DNA from: Pseudomonadota bacterium
Lineage (GTDB): Bacteria > Myxococcota_A > UBA796 > UBA9615
Direction: 5' to 3'
Length of the DNA stretch: 34,517 nt
NCBI GenBank assembly: GCA_024229515.1
Contig: JAAESI010000281.1
Span: forward strand, 1-34,517
Within the stretch, counting starts at the first letter, position 1. Every line of letters starts with the position of its first letter. A model generated the notes under the pieces. It was not told where the DNA came from and did not search any database. It worked only from the letters and a program-made list of their open reading frames with translations. This document shows positions 23,912 to 34,377 of this stretch, piece after piece. Both the position numbers and the translations under genes were made by a program.

Positions 23912-25108
23912 ATGAGCCTCAATTTCGAGCTGAGCGACGAACAGCGCCTCATTCAGGACGCGATGACCAAGTGCCTGGAGCCCTTCGCGGACCGCAAGGA
24001 GGAGCTGCGCAAGATGGTGCTCGTGGACAAGAAGTTCCCCGATGAGCTCTGGGAAGCGATCTGCGGCACGGGACTCATGGGTGCGGTCATCCCCGAGGAG
24101 TACGGCGGCAACGGCATGGGCCTGCTCGCGGTCGCGCTCGGGCTGGAAGCGCTCGCCAAGCAGGGGTACGGCAACACGCTGCTGATCCTTACGGCGATGG
24201 ACGCCGCCTGCATCCTGCGCAACGGGCACGAGGCGATGAAGAAGCGCTACCTGCCCAAGATCGCGACCGGCGAGATGAAGTTCTGCTTCGCCATCACCGA
24301 GCCCAACGCCGGCAGCAACGCGTTCCGGCTGGAGACGCTCGCAAAGCGCGACGGCGACGACTACCTCATCAGCGGCGAGAAGGTCTTCATCACGGGCGCG
24401 GACGTGGCTGACCGCATGGTCCTCGTCTGCCGCACGACCTCGCGCAAGGAGATCGACGCCGCCGGCATGCCCAAGGCGTTCGGCCTCGCGCTGTTCATCG
24501 TCGACCCGAAGGCCGAGGGCGTCACGCTCAGCCCGCTTCCCACCCGGGGCATCGAGGGCATGACCCAGTTCATGGTCCACATGGACAACGTGCGCGTGCC
24601 CGCGTTCGACCGCATCGGCGACCACGACATGGGCAGCCTCGTGCTGTTCAACTCGCTCAACCCGGAGCGCATCCTCGCCTCGGCCACCGCCTGCGGGGTC
24701 GCCGACCACTGCCTCACCAAGGCGGCCGCGTACGCCAACGAGCGGAAGCTCTTCAAGGGCAAGCCGATCGGCGCCTACCAGGGCATCTCGCACCCGCTGG
24801 CGAAGGTGAAGTGCGAGTTGGAAGCGGTCCGGCTGATGACCTACCGCGCGGCGTGGGCGTTCGACCAGGACGAGCACCCCGGCAAGGTCGGCTCCTTCGC
24901 GAACATGGCGAAGTACCTCGCCGCGGAGATGGCGATCGAGGCGGTGGATCGGGCGATCCAGACCCTCGGCGGCTACGGCTTCAGCGAGGAGTACGGGCTG
25001 ATCTACTACTACGAGTCGGTGCGCCTGCTGCGCACGGCCCCGGTGACCGCGGAGCTGATCCTCAACTTCGTCGCCGAGCACGAGCTGGGCCTGCCCCGAA
25101 GCTATTGA
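23912..25108 (+). CDS. Acyl-CoA dehydrogenase
   Basis: A 398-aa FAD enzyme of beta-oxidation-type chemistry, oxidising an acyl-CoA to the 2-enoyl-CoA. The family signatures are present: FAITEPNAGSNA with flavin/substrate contacts (residues 126-137), GEKVFITGADVADRM, and QTLGGYGFSEEYGL (350-363). The catalytic Glu found in MCAD-like members (EGT motif) is absent; the matching region reads RTAPVTAEL. Instead Glu252 in LNPERIL occupies the place used by the base in LCAD and isovaleryl-CoA dehydrogenase, so the enzyme is probably active with that geometry. GGAG lies nine bases before the ATG. It is followed one base later by the carboxyltransferase gene and is preceded by palindrome B. Confidence 0.93.
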   Translation: MSLNFELSDEQRLIQDAMTKCLEPFADRKEELRKMVLVDKKFPDELWEAICGTGLMGAVIPEEYGGNGMGLLAVALGLEALAKQGYGNTLLILTAMDAACILRNGHEAMKKRYLPKIATGEMKFCFAITEPNAGSNAFRLETLAKRDGDDYLISGEKVFITGADVADRMVLVCRTTSRKEIDAAGMPKAFGLALFIVDPKAEGVTLSPLPTRGIEGMTQFMVHMDNVRVPAFDRIGDHDMGSLVLFNSLNPERILASATACGVADHCLTKAAAYANERKLFKGKPIGAYQGISHPLAKVKCELEAVRLMTYRAAWAFDQDEHPGKVGSFANMAKYLAAEMAIEAVDRAIQTLGGYGFSEEYGLIYYYESVRLLRTAPVTAELILNFVAEHELGLPRSY

Positions 25109-25109
25109 G

Positions 25110-26660
25110 ATGACGATGTCCATGCACGAGCGGATCGAAGAGCTCCAGATGCGTCGGGCGAAGGCCTCCGCGATGGGGGGCGAGCGTCGCATCGCGCGCC
25201 AGCACGACCGCGGCAAGATGACGGCGCGAGAGCGGATCGACGTCCTGCTGGACGACGGCTCCTTCCTCGAGCTCGGCTTGCACGGCAGCGAGTACACCGA
25301 GAAGCACGTGCCCGCCGACGGCGTGGTTACGGGCGTGGGCAAGGTCGACGGCCGGTCGGTCTGCGTCGCGGCCTACGACTTCACGGTGCTGGGCGGCTCG
25401 ATCGGAGAGATCGGGCGGGTCAAGGTGGCGCGGCTGCGGGAGATGGCGCTGCGCAACCGGATCCCGATGGTCTGGCTGGTCGACTCGGGCGGTGCGCGCA
25501 TCGATCCCCGACCCGAGAACCTGGCGAAGATCCCCCGGTTCGCGGACTCGGGCTACATGTTCCGCGAGCAGGTGATCATGAGCGGCGTCGTGCCCCAGGT
25601 GGCCGCCATGGTCGGCCCCGGGTTCGCCGGCACCGCGTACATCCCCGGCCTCGCGGACTTCGTGCCGATGACCAAGGGGACCTCGTCGATGGGGCTGGCC
25701 GGCCCCGCGCTGGTGAAGGCGGCGGTCGGCGAGGACATCGACGAGCAGGCGCTCGGCGGGAGCAAGGTGCACAACCGGGAATCCGGCTGCGCGGACATGG
25801 AGGTCAAGACGGACGCCGACTGCCTGGAGGCGGTGCGGGCGTACCTGTCGTACTTCCCCTCGAGCTGCCGGGACAAGCCTCCGCGTCGCGAGGGCGCCCC
25901 GGGCCGCGGGCTGATCGACGACGCGATCCTCGACCTGATCCCCGAGGGGACGCGGGCGGCGTACGACATGCGGAAGCTCATCCCGCTGATCACCGACGGC
26001 GGTGAGTGGTTCGAGATGAAGGGGAAGTTCGGGACGTCGATCACCACGGGGTTCGCGCGCATCGCGGGTCACCCGATCGGCATCGTGGGCAACAACCCCA
26101 AGTACCTGGGCGGCGTGATCAACAGCAAGGCGGCGGACAAGGCCGCGCGGTTCGTGAACCTGTGCGACGCGTTCAACATCCCGCTGCTGTTCCTGGTGGA
26201 CGTGCCCGGGTTCGTCGTCGGCAGCGACGCCGAGCAGAGCGGCATCATCGACCACGGATCCCGGATGCTGTTCGCGGTCGCCCGGGCCACCGTGCCGAAG
26301 TTCACGGTCATCGTGCGCAAGGCCTACGGCGCCGGCTACTACGCCATGTGCGGGCGGGCCTTCGAGCCGGACCTGATGGTGGCGTGGCCGACGGCCGAGA
26401 TCTCCGTCATGGGGGCCGAGGGCATGCTCGGGATCGCGGGCGGCAAGATGCTCGCGAACCTGCCCAACGCCGAGGAGATGAAGGCTCAGATGATCGCCAT
26501 GATCGAGCCCTACATCGACCCGTACCAGGTGGCGCGGTTGGGGCTCGTGGACGAGATCATCGACCCGCGGGAGACACGGGACGTGCTCATCACCGGGCTG
26601 GAGCTGACGGCCAACAAAGTGATCGAGCGGCCCTGGCGCCGGCACGACGTTCCGCCGTAG
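25110..26660 (+). CDS. Acyl-CoA carboxylase, carboxyltransferase (beta) subunit
   Basis: A 516-aa carboxyltransferase of the propionyl-/methylcrotonyl-CoA carboxylase beta type, moving CO2 from carboxybiotin to an acyl-CoA. Two crotonase-like halves are evident: the N-half with KMTARERIDVLLDDGSFLEL, VAAYDFTVLGGSIGE and WLVDSGGARI, and the C-half with ITTGFARIAGHPIGIVGNNP, LVDVPGF, RKAYGAGYYAMCGRAFEPD and WPTAEISVMGAEG. Length is normal for the family. The biotin-carboxylase/biotin-carrier alpha subunit is not in the window, and the gene downstream is unrelated, so the partner must be elsewhere. The ATG follows the dehydrogenase stop by one base, so both are in one operon. The pairing fits leucine/isovalerate or odd-chain acyl-CoA breakdown; the exact substrate is not clear. 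Confidence 0.92.
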   Translation: MTMSMHERIEELQMRRAKASAMGGERRIARQHDRGKMTARERIDVLLDDGSFLELGLHGSEYTEKHVPADGVVTGVGKVDGRSVCVAAYDFTVLGGSIGEIGRVKVARLREMALRNRIPMVWLVDSGGARIDPRPENLAKIPRFADSGYMFREQVIMSGVVPQVAAMVGPGFAGTAYIPGLADFVPMTKGTSSMGLAGPALVKAAVGEDIDEQALGGSKVHNRESGCADMEVKTDADCLEAVRAYLSYFPSSCRDKPPRREGAPGRGLIDDAILDLIPEGTRAAYDMRKLIPLITDGGEWFEMKGKFGTSITTGFARIAGHPIGIVGNNPKYLGGVINSKAADKAARFVNLCDAFNIPLLFLVDVPGFVVGSDAEQSGIIDHGSRMLFAVARATVPKFTVIVRKAYGAGYYAMCGRAFEPDLMVAWPTAEISVMGAEGMLGIAGGKMLANLPNAEEMKAQMIAMIEPYIDPYQVARLGLVDEIIDPRETRDVLITGLELTANKVIERPWRRHDVPP

Positions 26661-26673
26661 GGGCTCAAAGCCC
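26661..26673 (+). terminator. Short hairpin after the carboxyltransferase gene
   Basis: GGGCT-CAA-AGCCC immediately follows the stop codon, then CTCTCTCC. Without a T-run it would be a weak terminator at best. Confidence 0.25.
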
Positions 26674-26715
26674 TCTCTCCGTGTTCCTGCCTAGAATCGG
26701 CTCGGGGAGACAGCC

Positions 26716-27696
<981 letters not shown>

Positions 27697-28977
27697 CTGC
27701 AGGTCAGCGACGCCGGCGCGGCCACGTCCACCGATGCGGTGTCCCACCACGCCGAAGCGGGGACGAACAGGACCGTGTCGTCCAGCCCCGGGTCGTGGGT
27801 CCACGTCGCCGTCACCTCATCGTCGGTCACTTCGAACGCGCTCGGCACCCCTGCGAACCGCCGCGGCTGGGGGCGGATGGCGAAGTTGGGGCGCACCGCC
27901 CCCGACGGGTCGGTGACGGCCAGGTCCTCGTCGTTCCAGCCGTCCAGATCGGTCTCGTTCCAGGCCGGGGTCCAGTTCCACTGCATGCCCGAGGCGAGGT
28001 ACTCGTCGAGCCGCTCGTACTGCAGCGCGACGTAGCCCGCGGCGCCGAACGTGTCGCCGTGGGTGCCGAACTCGCCCAGCATCAGCGGCACGCCCCAGTC
28101 GTTCGCCTTGCCCGACATCGTCAGGAACCCGATGTCCGTCGCGGTCGGCAGCCCGCTGAAGATGTGCGTGGTGATGACGGCGGTCTCGTAGAAGTGGGGG
28201 GCGTAGGCGAAGTTGGCGAACGTCGGCGTCGGCAGGAGCGTCTGCACCACGCCGTTGTTGGTGGAGGCATGCCCCTCGATGAAGAGCACCGCGCCGGGGT
28301 GCTGCGCGCGCACCACCGTCGCGATCTCCTCGTAGAGCGGGCCGAGCTCCGACTCCTCCCAGCCCCAGGGCTCGTTCATCAGGTCGTAGCCGACCACCCC
28401 CGGGTGGTCCGAGAAGTGCTCCGCGAGCCGGTCCCACAGCGCCATCAGCCGGGTGCGCACGCCGTCGGTGTCGCCGTACATCGCCTCGAAGGAGTCGTGC
28501 ACGTCGGGGTCGGCCGCCACCTGGACGCCCCAGTTGCTGCAGCCGGGGCCGTTGTCGGGGGTGTCGAGGGAGGCTCCGGCGTGGGCCGCCCACTCGGGGA
28601 AGCCGTCGCCGCAGCCGCCGGCGTGGAAGCGGGAGAAGCCGTCCTGGTGGAAGTCCACGATGACGTACAGGCCGCGATCCCAGGCCGCGTCCGCGATCGT
28701 CGTGATCGCGTCGAGGTAGGCCTCGTCGTAGACCCCCTCGGTCGGCTCGTAGGCCTCCCACGTGAAGAGCAGCCGGATGCTGTTGAAGCCGAGGGGCGGG
28801 AGTGCGTCGAGCTCGCTGGAGTCGGTGAAGGGGACGAACGGCGGGACCTTGCTGTTCCCCGCCACGTTCACCCCGCGCAGGATCACCGTGCCGCCGTCGG
28901 CGTCCTGGAAGTGGCGGCCGCTGACGCTGAGCACCGGCTCGGGGGGCGTCGCGTCGTCGTCGTCGTCGTCGGTGGCG

Positions 28978-29040
28978 TCGTCATCGTCGTCGGTGGCGTC
29001 GTCATCGTCGTCGGTGGCGTCGTCATCGTCGTCGGTGGTG
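28978..29040 (-). repeat. Three 21-bp tandem repeats in the Asp linker
   Basis: Three consecutive units (28978-28998, 28999-29019, 29020-29040), identical except for one base in the last, each beginning TCGTCATCGTCGTCGG on the plus strand. They encode ATDDDDD-type heptads in the linker of the GH5 lipoprotein. Unit number could vary between strains and change the tether length. Confidence 0.9.
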
Positions 29041-29257
29041 TCGTCGTCGTCAGGGGCGGTGTCGTCGTCGTCGCCCGAGGCGGAGGAGTCATCATCGTCG
29101 TCGGGTGCGACCGACTGGCAGGGGCCGTTGACGCGCTCGTAGCCGTCGGGGCAGGGCGCCGGGCAGCCGGCCAGCAGCGCCAGGACCGAAATCGCGGTCA
29201 GAATGTGTGTGCCTGAGTGCACTTTGGCTCGACCTCCGCTGCCCGTCGGCGTGTAAA

Positions 29258-29278
29258 GTGTAAGGTGGCACCTTACAC
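29258..29278. promoter_or_regulatory. Palindrome C, putative operator
   Basis: A perfect palindrome of ten bases on each side of centre 29268, with core TAAGGTG-G-CACCTTA. It is placed symmetrically between the divergent GTG starts at 29222 and 29314, about 36 bases from each. Read on the other strand, palindrome B matches it at all but one or two positions. It probably controls both the GH5 lipoprotein and the lipid operon. Confidence 0.65.
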
Positions 29279-29313
29279 GGAAGCCAACCCCTGAACCCCG
29301 TCTCGGGAGCGAT

Positions 29314-30369
29314 GTGAGTGGGAGGATCCTAACAACCGTCGGAGCCGCAACCGACCTCGCCGTCCTCCGCGTGATGGAGAAGCTGTGGCTCAGCGCGGGC
29401 GAGCCGGAGACCGACGCCGATCCCGAGGAGCGCGACGCCGCCGCGGAGCTGTACGGCGGCGAGCAGGTGCGGAGCGATCCGCATGCCTTCTTCCCGACTC
29501 CGCCCGTGCCCGACATGACGATCAAGCGCCTCGGCCGGCTCCCTCGGGGGCGCCGCGAGCTGCTCCGCTGGGACTCGCACTACCGGACCTGGGACCCCGC
29601 CTACCAGGACGAGTACGACGCCTACGCGAACAACCGCACGGTCGCGGCGGAGGCGTGGCGGCACGAAGGCTTCGGGCGTCCCACCATCCTCTGCGTTCAT
29701 GCCTGGATGACCGGCTACTTCGCGCTTCAGCGCCACCTCTACGCGGTGCGTCGCCTGTACCGGGAGGGGCTGGACGTCGTGCTCTTCATGCTCCCGTTCC
29801 ACGGTCCCCGGAACCCGACCGAGAGCCGGTTCGGGGGGCAGCTGTTCCCGGGCACATCGCCGCAGCGGACGAACGAGGCGTTCGGGCAGGCCATCTGGGA
29901 TCTGCGCGGCCTGATGGCGGCCCTGGAGGCCGAGCGCGCGGGTCCGATCGGAATCATGGGCATGAGCCTGGGCGGCTACACCGCGGCGGTGCTCGCGGCG
30001 GCGGAGCCGAAGCTCGCGTTCTCGATCCCGATGATCCCGATGGTGTCGATGGCCGACCTGCTGTGGGACCACGGCGCGGGCCACCCCATCCGGAAGGAAC
30101 TCGAATCCAGCGGCGTCACCGTCGATCTCATCCGCAAGCTCTACACCGCCCACTCGCCGCTGAAGCTGACCCCGGCGCTGCCCCCCGAGCGGCTGATGCT
30201 CGTGGCCGGCAAGGGCGACCGGGTCTGCAACCCGGCTCAGATCGAGGAGCTGTGGAAGCACTGGGGCCACCCCCACATCCACTGGTTCAAGGGCAGCCAC
30301 GTGCTCCACTTCGGCCGCCACGGTGTGTTCACGGACGTGCTGCGCTTCGTGCGCGGGGTGACCGGATGA
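29314..30369 (+). CDS. Alpha/beta hydrolase, first gene of lipid operon
   Basis: A 351-aa alpha/beta hydrolase. The nucleophile is Ser218 in GMSLGGY; a likely acid is in LVAGKGDRVC, and the His is in the GSHVLHFGRHG segment. A strand-turn with LCVHAWMTGYF supplies the oxyanion region. The N-terminal ~110 residues form an extra helical part not typical of short esterases. The GTG start has GGGAG at normal distance, and palindrome C lies 36 bases upstream. Its TGA overlaps the ATG of the next hydrolase. Substrate unknown, but the operon partners suggest a lipid or lipid ester. Confidence 0.85.
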   Translation: MSGRILTTVGAATDLAVLRVMEKLWLSAGEPETDADPEERDAAAELYGGEQVRSDPHAFFPTPPVPDMTIKRLGRLPRGRRELLRWDSHYRTWDPAYQDEYDAYANNRTVAAEAWRHEGFGRPTILCVHAWMTGYFALQRHLYAVRRLYREGLDVVLFMLPFHGPRNPTESRFGGQLFPGTSPQRTNEAFGQAIWDLRGLMAALEAERAGPIGIMGMSLGGYTAAVLAAAEPKLAFSIPMIPMVSMADLLWDHGAGHPIRKELESSGVTVDLIRKLYTAHSPLKLTPALPPERLMLVAGKGDRVCNPAQIEELWKHWGHPHIHWFKGSHVLHFGRHGVFTDVLRFVRGVTG

Positions 30370-31070
30370 AGGGGCCGTTCAAGATCCTCCGCACCAACAT
30401 CGGCCCGCCGCGGATCTACGGTCCGACGAAGCGGTGGCGCCCCGACGGGCACGTCGACGTCGTGCTGCTGCAGGGCTTCGGCACCGGCCCGATCCTGATG
30501 AATCCGCTGGCCCGGGTGCTGGAGGCCGAGGGGCTGACCTGCTCGGTCCCGCGGCTGGGCGGCATGCTCGGCTACCTCCAGACCCGGAGCGTGCGGCGCA
30601 GCGGCCGTGCCCTCGCGGACCTGCTGCGCGAGCTTCCGCCCGGTTCGAGGCCGTGGCTCATCGGCCACTCCGTCGGCGGGATCATCGCGCGCGACGCGGT
30701 GCAGCGAGCCGGAGGCGCGGGCAGCGTCGGGGGCGTCATCACCGTCGGCTGCCCCCACCGCGGCACCCCCGTGGCCTTTGGCGCGATCGCGCTGGGGCTG
30801 GGGCTGCTGAGCCGCTCTCCCTGGCAGATGACCCCGGGGGCCCGAACCATCCGCCGCCTCAACGCGCTGCCGTGGCCTCCTGATGTGCCGCTGGTGTCGC
30901 TGCTGAGCCGGGCCGACCTGCTGTGCCCGCCCCGGTTCGGGCGGGTACCGTTCGCGGACGGGGATCACGTCCGGAACGAGGAAGTCGCGCCGCTGGGGCA
31001 CACCCAGATGCTCCGAAACCCCGCCGTCACCGCGCGGATCGCCGAGCTGATCACCCGTGGGGAGGGGTAA
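30366..31070 (+). CDS. Lipase/esterase-like alpha/beta hydrolase
   Basis: A 234-aa alpha/beta hydrolase of the lipase/PGAP1-like type. The oxyanion segment is LLQGFGTGP; the nucleophile is Ser102 in IGHSVGGII; VGCPHRGTPVA follows, a loop common in lipases acting on long-chain esters; Asp in LSRADLLCPP and His in LGHTQML complete the triad. It has no signal peptide and would act in the cytoplasm or at the inner membrane. ATG 30366 overlaps the upstream stop (ATGA). It is followed three bases later by the acyltransferase gene. Confidence 0.87.
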   Translation: MKGPFKILRTNIGPPRIYGPTKRWRPDGHVDVVLLQGFGTGPILMNPLARVLEAEGLTCSVPRLGGMLGYLQTRSVRRSGRALADLLRELPPGSRPWLIGHSVGGIIARDAVQRAGGAGSVGGVITVGCPHRGTPVAFGAIALGLGLLSRSPWQMTPGARTIRRLNALPWPPDVPLVSLLSRADLLCPPRFGRVPFADGDHVRNEEVAPLGHTQMLRNPAVTARIAELITRGEG

Positions 31071-31072
31071 CT

Positions 31073-31870
31073 ATGTGGCGCAGGCTGCTGAACCGCCGCA
31101 TCCGCAAGCGGGTGACCGAGATCGCCCTGCCGTGGGGCCCCTTCGGCATCGACCCGTACGGCATCGATCAGGACTACGTCGCCTTCGCGATGGGCTGCAT
31201 CGAGCCGATGTACCGCAAGTACTTCAACCTCCAGACCGTCGGGATCGAGCACGTGCCGGCCTCGGGGCGGGCGATGGTCATCGGCAACCACAGCGGCGGG
31301 CTGCCGTTCGACGCGACGATGGTGCTGGGCTCGCTGTTCTTCGAGATGGAGCCGCCCCGCCTCGCCCACGGCATGGTCGAGAAGATGGCCCAGGAGTGGC
31401 CCGTGGCGTCGCCACTGTTCAGCCGCGTGGGCCAGCTCACCGGCCTGCCGGAGCACGCGATTCGGCTGCTCGAGGACGACCGCGTGTTGATGGTGTTCCC
31501 CGAGGGGGTGCGGGGGCTGGGCAAGCTCCACTCCGAGAAGTACGAGCTCAAGCGGTTCGGCACCGGGTTCGCGCGGATTGCGCTCAAGACCGGGGCGCCG
31601 ATCGTGCCCTTCGGCCTGATCGGGATGGAGGAGGCGTACCCCGTCGTGAGCCGGCTGGAGCCGCTGTCGAAGATCCTGAACGTGCCCTACCTGCCGGTCC
31701 CCGCGCACGGCGTGCCGTGGCCCAAGCCGGTCGACCTGCAGCTGCGCTTCGGCGAGCCCATCCGGCTCGAGGGCGACGGCAACGAGAGCGATGAGGTCAT
31801 CGAGGCCCACGTGCGCACCGTGATGGACGCGGTCGCAGGGCTGCTCGCGGCGGGGCGGGCGGAGCGATGA
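31073..31870 (+). CDS. PlsC-type lysophospholipid acyltransferase
   Basis: A 265-aa acyltransferase of the LPLAT superfamily. It has the block-I motif as NHSGGLPFD (His73, Asp80), a longer spacing than the classic HxxxxD and typical of MGAT-like bacterial members, and the block-III motif VFPEGVRG (142-149). Later, GAPIVPFGLIG matches block IV. The family transfers acyl chains from acyl-CoA or acyl-ACP to a lysolipid at the inner membrane. ATG 31073 has GGAGG about seven bases upstream. It overlaps the epimerase gene (ATGA). With two upstream hydrolases, the operon could remodel membrane or storage lipids. Confidence 0.88.
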   Translation: MWRRLLNRRIRKRVTEIALPWGPFGIDPYGIDQDYVAFAMGCIEPMYRKYFNLQTVGIEHVPASGRAMVIGNHSGGLPFDATMVLGSLFFEMEPPRLAHGMVEKMAQEWPVASPLFSRVGQLTGLPEHAIRLLEDDRVLMVFPEGVRGLGKLHSEKYELKRFGTGFARIALKTGAPIVPFGLIGMEEAYPVVSRLEPLSKILNVPYLPVPAHGVPWPKPVDLQLRFGEPIRLEGDGNESDEVIEAHVRTVMDAVAGLLAAGRAER

Positions 31871-32796
31871 AGGTCGTCATCACCGGCATCGCGGGCGTGC
31901 TCGCGCGAGGCGTGGCTGCCCGGCTGGCCGAAGCGGGGCACGAGGTGATCGGCATCGACCGCCGCGACTGGTCGGACGCGCCCCCCGGGGTGCAGGTGGT
32001 CCGCGCCGACATCCGCAAGCGACCGGCTGAGGACGTGTTCCGCACCCAGCGTCCCGACGCGCTCATCCACATGGCCACGGTCACGCATCTGTCGGCGTCG
32101 GCGGACGTGCGCGTGCGGGTCAACCTGGGGGGCACGCGGGCGGTCCTGGAGCACTGCCACCGGTACGGCGTGCGCAAGGCGCTCTTCATCGGACGGCACA
32201 CGGTCTACGGGGCGGCCCCGGACCTGCCGCTGTACCGCACGGAGGCGGAGCCGCCGATGGCGTCGTCCACCTACCCGGAGCTGGCGGATCTGGTGGCCGC
32301 GGACGGCTACGCGGGCTCGGCGCTGTGGCAGTGGCCGGAGATCGAGACGGCGATCCTGAGGCTGGTCTACATCCTCGGTCCCCACGCGCGGGGCCCGCTA
32401 GCGAGCCTGATGGCGCGGCCGCGGGTGCCGGTGGTGTTCGGCTTCGATCCGCTGTTCCAGTTCATCCACGAGATCGACGCGGCTCGGGCCATCGCGCTGG
32501 CGGCCGAGACGCCGCTGCGCGGGGTCTTCAACGTGACGGGTCCGCCCCCGGTGCCGCTGACGCTGCTGTGTCGCAAGGTGGGTGCGCAGCCGGTGCCCGT
32601 GCCCGAGCCGATCTTCCGCCACGTCCCCGGCCGCTTCGGCTTCGCCCCGCTGCCCGCGGGCGCCATCGAGCACATCAAGTACCCGGTCGTAGTCGACGGT
32701 CGCGCCTTCGCCGAGGCGACGGGCTTCGCCCACGAGCTGGGGGAGGTCGAGACGATGGCCCAGTTCGCGGCTCGGCGGGGACGGGCTTCCCTGTAG
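31867..32796 (+). CDS. Extended SDR (epimerase-like), atypical active site
   Basis: A 309-aa protein of the NAD-dependent epimerase/dehydratase (extended SDR) family. The nucleotide-binding turn is TGIAGVLARG, with Ala instead of the third Gly; Asp31 after the second strand suggests NAD. DALIHMATVTH and RHTVYGAAP correspond to the usual DxVxHLAA and SSxxVYG blocks. The active-site Tyr136 is followed by PELA, so the Lys expected four residues later is Ala. It may therefore lack normal redox activity, and could bind rather than convert its ligand. The C-terminal part (FQFIHEIDAARAIALA, FNVTGPPPVPL) is typical. ATG 31867 overlaps the acyltransferase stop. Confidence 0.85.
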   Translation: MKVVITGIAGVLARGVAARLAEAGHEVIGIDRRDWSDAPPGVQVVRADIRKRPAEDVFRTQRPDALIHMATVTHLSASADVRVRVNLGGTRAVLEHCHRYGVRKALFIGRHTVYGAAPDLPLYRTEAEPPMASSTYPELADLVAADGYAGSALWQWPEIETAILRLVYILGPHARGPLASLMARPRVPVVFGFDPLFQFIHEIDAARAIALAAETPLRGVFNVTGPPPVPLTLLCRKVGAQPVPVPEPIFRHVPGRFGFAPLPAGAIEHIKYPVVVDGRAFAEATGFAHELGEVETMAQFAARRGRASL

Positions 32797-33177
32797 GGGC
32801 AATGCCCGATCCCGATGGTTGGGCGCCTCGTCCGTCCGGGACAGGAGCCGCTGCCTAAGTAGCTGTAATCATAGCTCTAAATCTATGCCGGCTCGGCTAT
32901 TCTCGGCCATTCTCGTCGGCTCTCTGCGCGTCCTGCGCACAGTGCGCACACCGCCTGGGTCCTGCGTGTACTGGAGGGGCGCGCCACGGACGCTGAAGGA
33001 GACGGCCATCGGGGGGCAAGGGCGAAGCCCGGTGCGCAGCGCCGTGCGGTTACCGGTCGTTAGGATAAGTAGGCTCTATGTCTAGCGTCTTCCGACGCTG
33101 TGCGGGTTTGGATGTGCGGGTCCCGTCGAGTCCCGACTGCGGCTTGACCAACATCTCCCGTCTGCGATGATGGGCGC
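32797..33177. other. Intergenic stretch without a gene
   Basis: About 380 bases between the lipid operon and the broken lipoprotein gene. No open frame here looks like protein. GC content is lower than upstream. A small perfect hairpin, AGCGTC-TTCC-GACGCT, lies at 33084-33099, and a direct repeat of TGCGCACA occurs near 32935. TTGACC at 33144-33149 could be a -35 box for the following gene, but no matching -10 is clear. Confidence 0.4.
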
Positions 33178-34377
33178 ATGTGGACCTACCCCTTGTTCGG
33201 GCTTCTCGCGGTTGCCGGCGTCGTACTGGTGGGGTGCCGCTACGCAGCGGCGAACCAGCACTAGTGACGACCAGAGTTCGGCTCCGGACGACAACCTCAA
33301 CAACGACGACGACTCCGCAGGCGATGATGACGATCTGCCTCCGGGCTTTCACATCGAGTGGCCGGAGGAGTTCGGCTACCTACCCGGTGAGATCGAGGCT
33401 TCAACCCTCGCGTTTGGGTCGGCCACAACCGGCAGCGTCGCGGACATCCCTGTCTCCATCAGCAACCCCGGACTGGGGCAGTTGGAGATTTGCGAATCCT
33501 ACGTAGCCGTTGCTTCTTTCGACGCGGACGGCGAGTTGATCACGGAGTCCGTGACGCCGAACGCCGAGCTTGATTGGTCCGGCCCGTCATCGCTCATGAG
33601 CCTGGAAGCCGGTGGGGTCTTGGACAGCCCGCTGTTGCGGTTCACGCCGCTGTACGGCACGCCACTGGAGGACAACCTGTACCTCGTCGTCAAGCACGAG
33701 CTGAACTTCGATTACGCCGACAACAGCGGAACCGGCCTGTACATCCCCATTACGGGACAGGGAGACGGCCAACCCGTCCCCGATATCGTCAGCACGCCGG
33801 CCACCGTTGAGTTCCCCGACCTGCTCGTGGGCGAGTTCAGCGCCGTTGAGGAGGTTCAGATCGCCAACGTGGGTCCAGGGCAACTGGAGATCGGCACTGC
33901 CTACCTGCAGGACAACGCCCACTTCACCCTCGCCAGCGACGATGTTTCTGGGCTGTCGTTGGCATCGGGGGAGTCTGGGCTTATGGGCGTCCAGTTCATT
34001 CCGGCAAGCGAGGGAAACCACTCAACCATCCTCGTCGTCCCCAGCAACGACCCTGACGAGGACCCGCTCCAGATACCTCTGACCGGCACCGCAGACCCTG
34101 TCTACACGGGCAAGGGGCCACAAGCGGTCTGCGCGGTAGACTTCGACTCAGCACCCTTCTCGACAGAGCAGTTCGACGGTAGCGACAGCTTCGACCCTGA
34201 CGGCCTCGTGTTGACCTTCTCCTGGGTGCTGACGCCACCCCCAGGCTCCGCTTCGACACTCTCCAGCTTCAGCACACCAGAACCCACGATCAGCCTTGAT
34301 CTGGCTGGTGACTACAGCGCCACGCTGTCTGTCACCAACACCGCCGGCCAGTCGGACAGCTGCACCCAGGTCATCAG
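33178..34377 (+). pseudogene. Lipoprotein gene, frameshifted and cut by an IS
   Basis: ATG 33178 starts a lipoprotein signal peptide (AVAGVVLVGC, Cys20), but the frame ends at TAG 33262-33264. The +1 frame continues at once with typical mature sequence: SDDQSSAPDD, an Asp linker (SAGDDDDLPPGFHIEWPEE), two immunoglobulin-like anchor-D repeats (STLAFGSATTGSVADIPVSI; TVEFPDLLVGEFSAVEEVQI ... ANVGPGQLEI ... VQFIPAS ... PLTGTAD), and a PKD-like domain (AVCAVDFDSAPFSTEQFDGS ... DYSATLSVTNTAGQSDSCTQ). One surplus base near 33236-33262, possibly in TGCCGCT, explains the break. The gene is then interrupted at 34377/34378 by an IS3-family end. Probably a former surface protein. Confidence 0.8.

Noticed and set aside
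27795..29216. A 473-codon plus-strand open frame across the GH5 gene
   Set aside because: The composition is Val/Arg/Gly-rich without motifs, while the minus strand has complete GH5 catalytic motifs and a lipoprotein signal.
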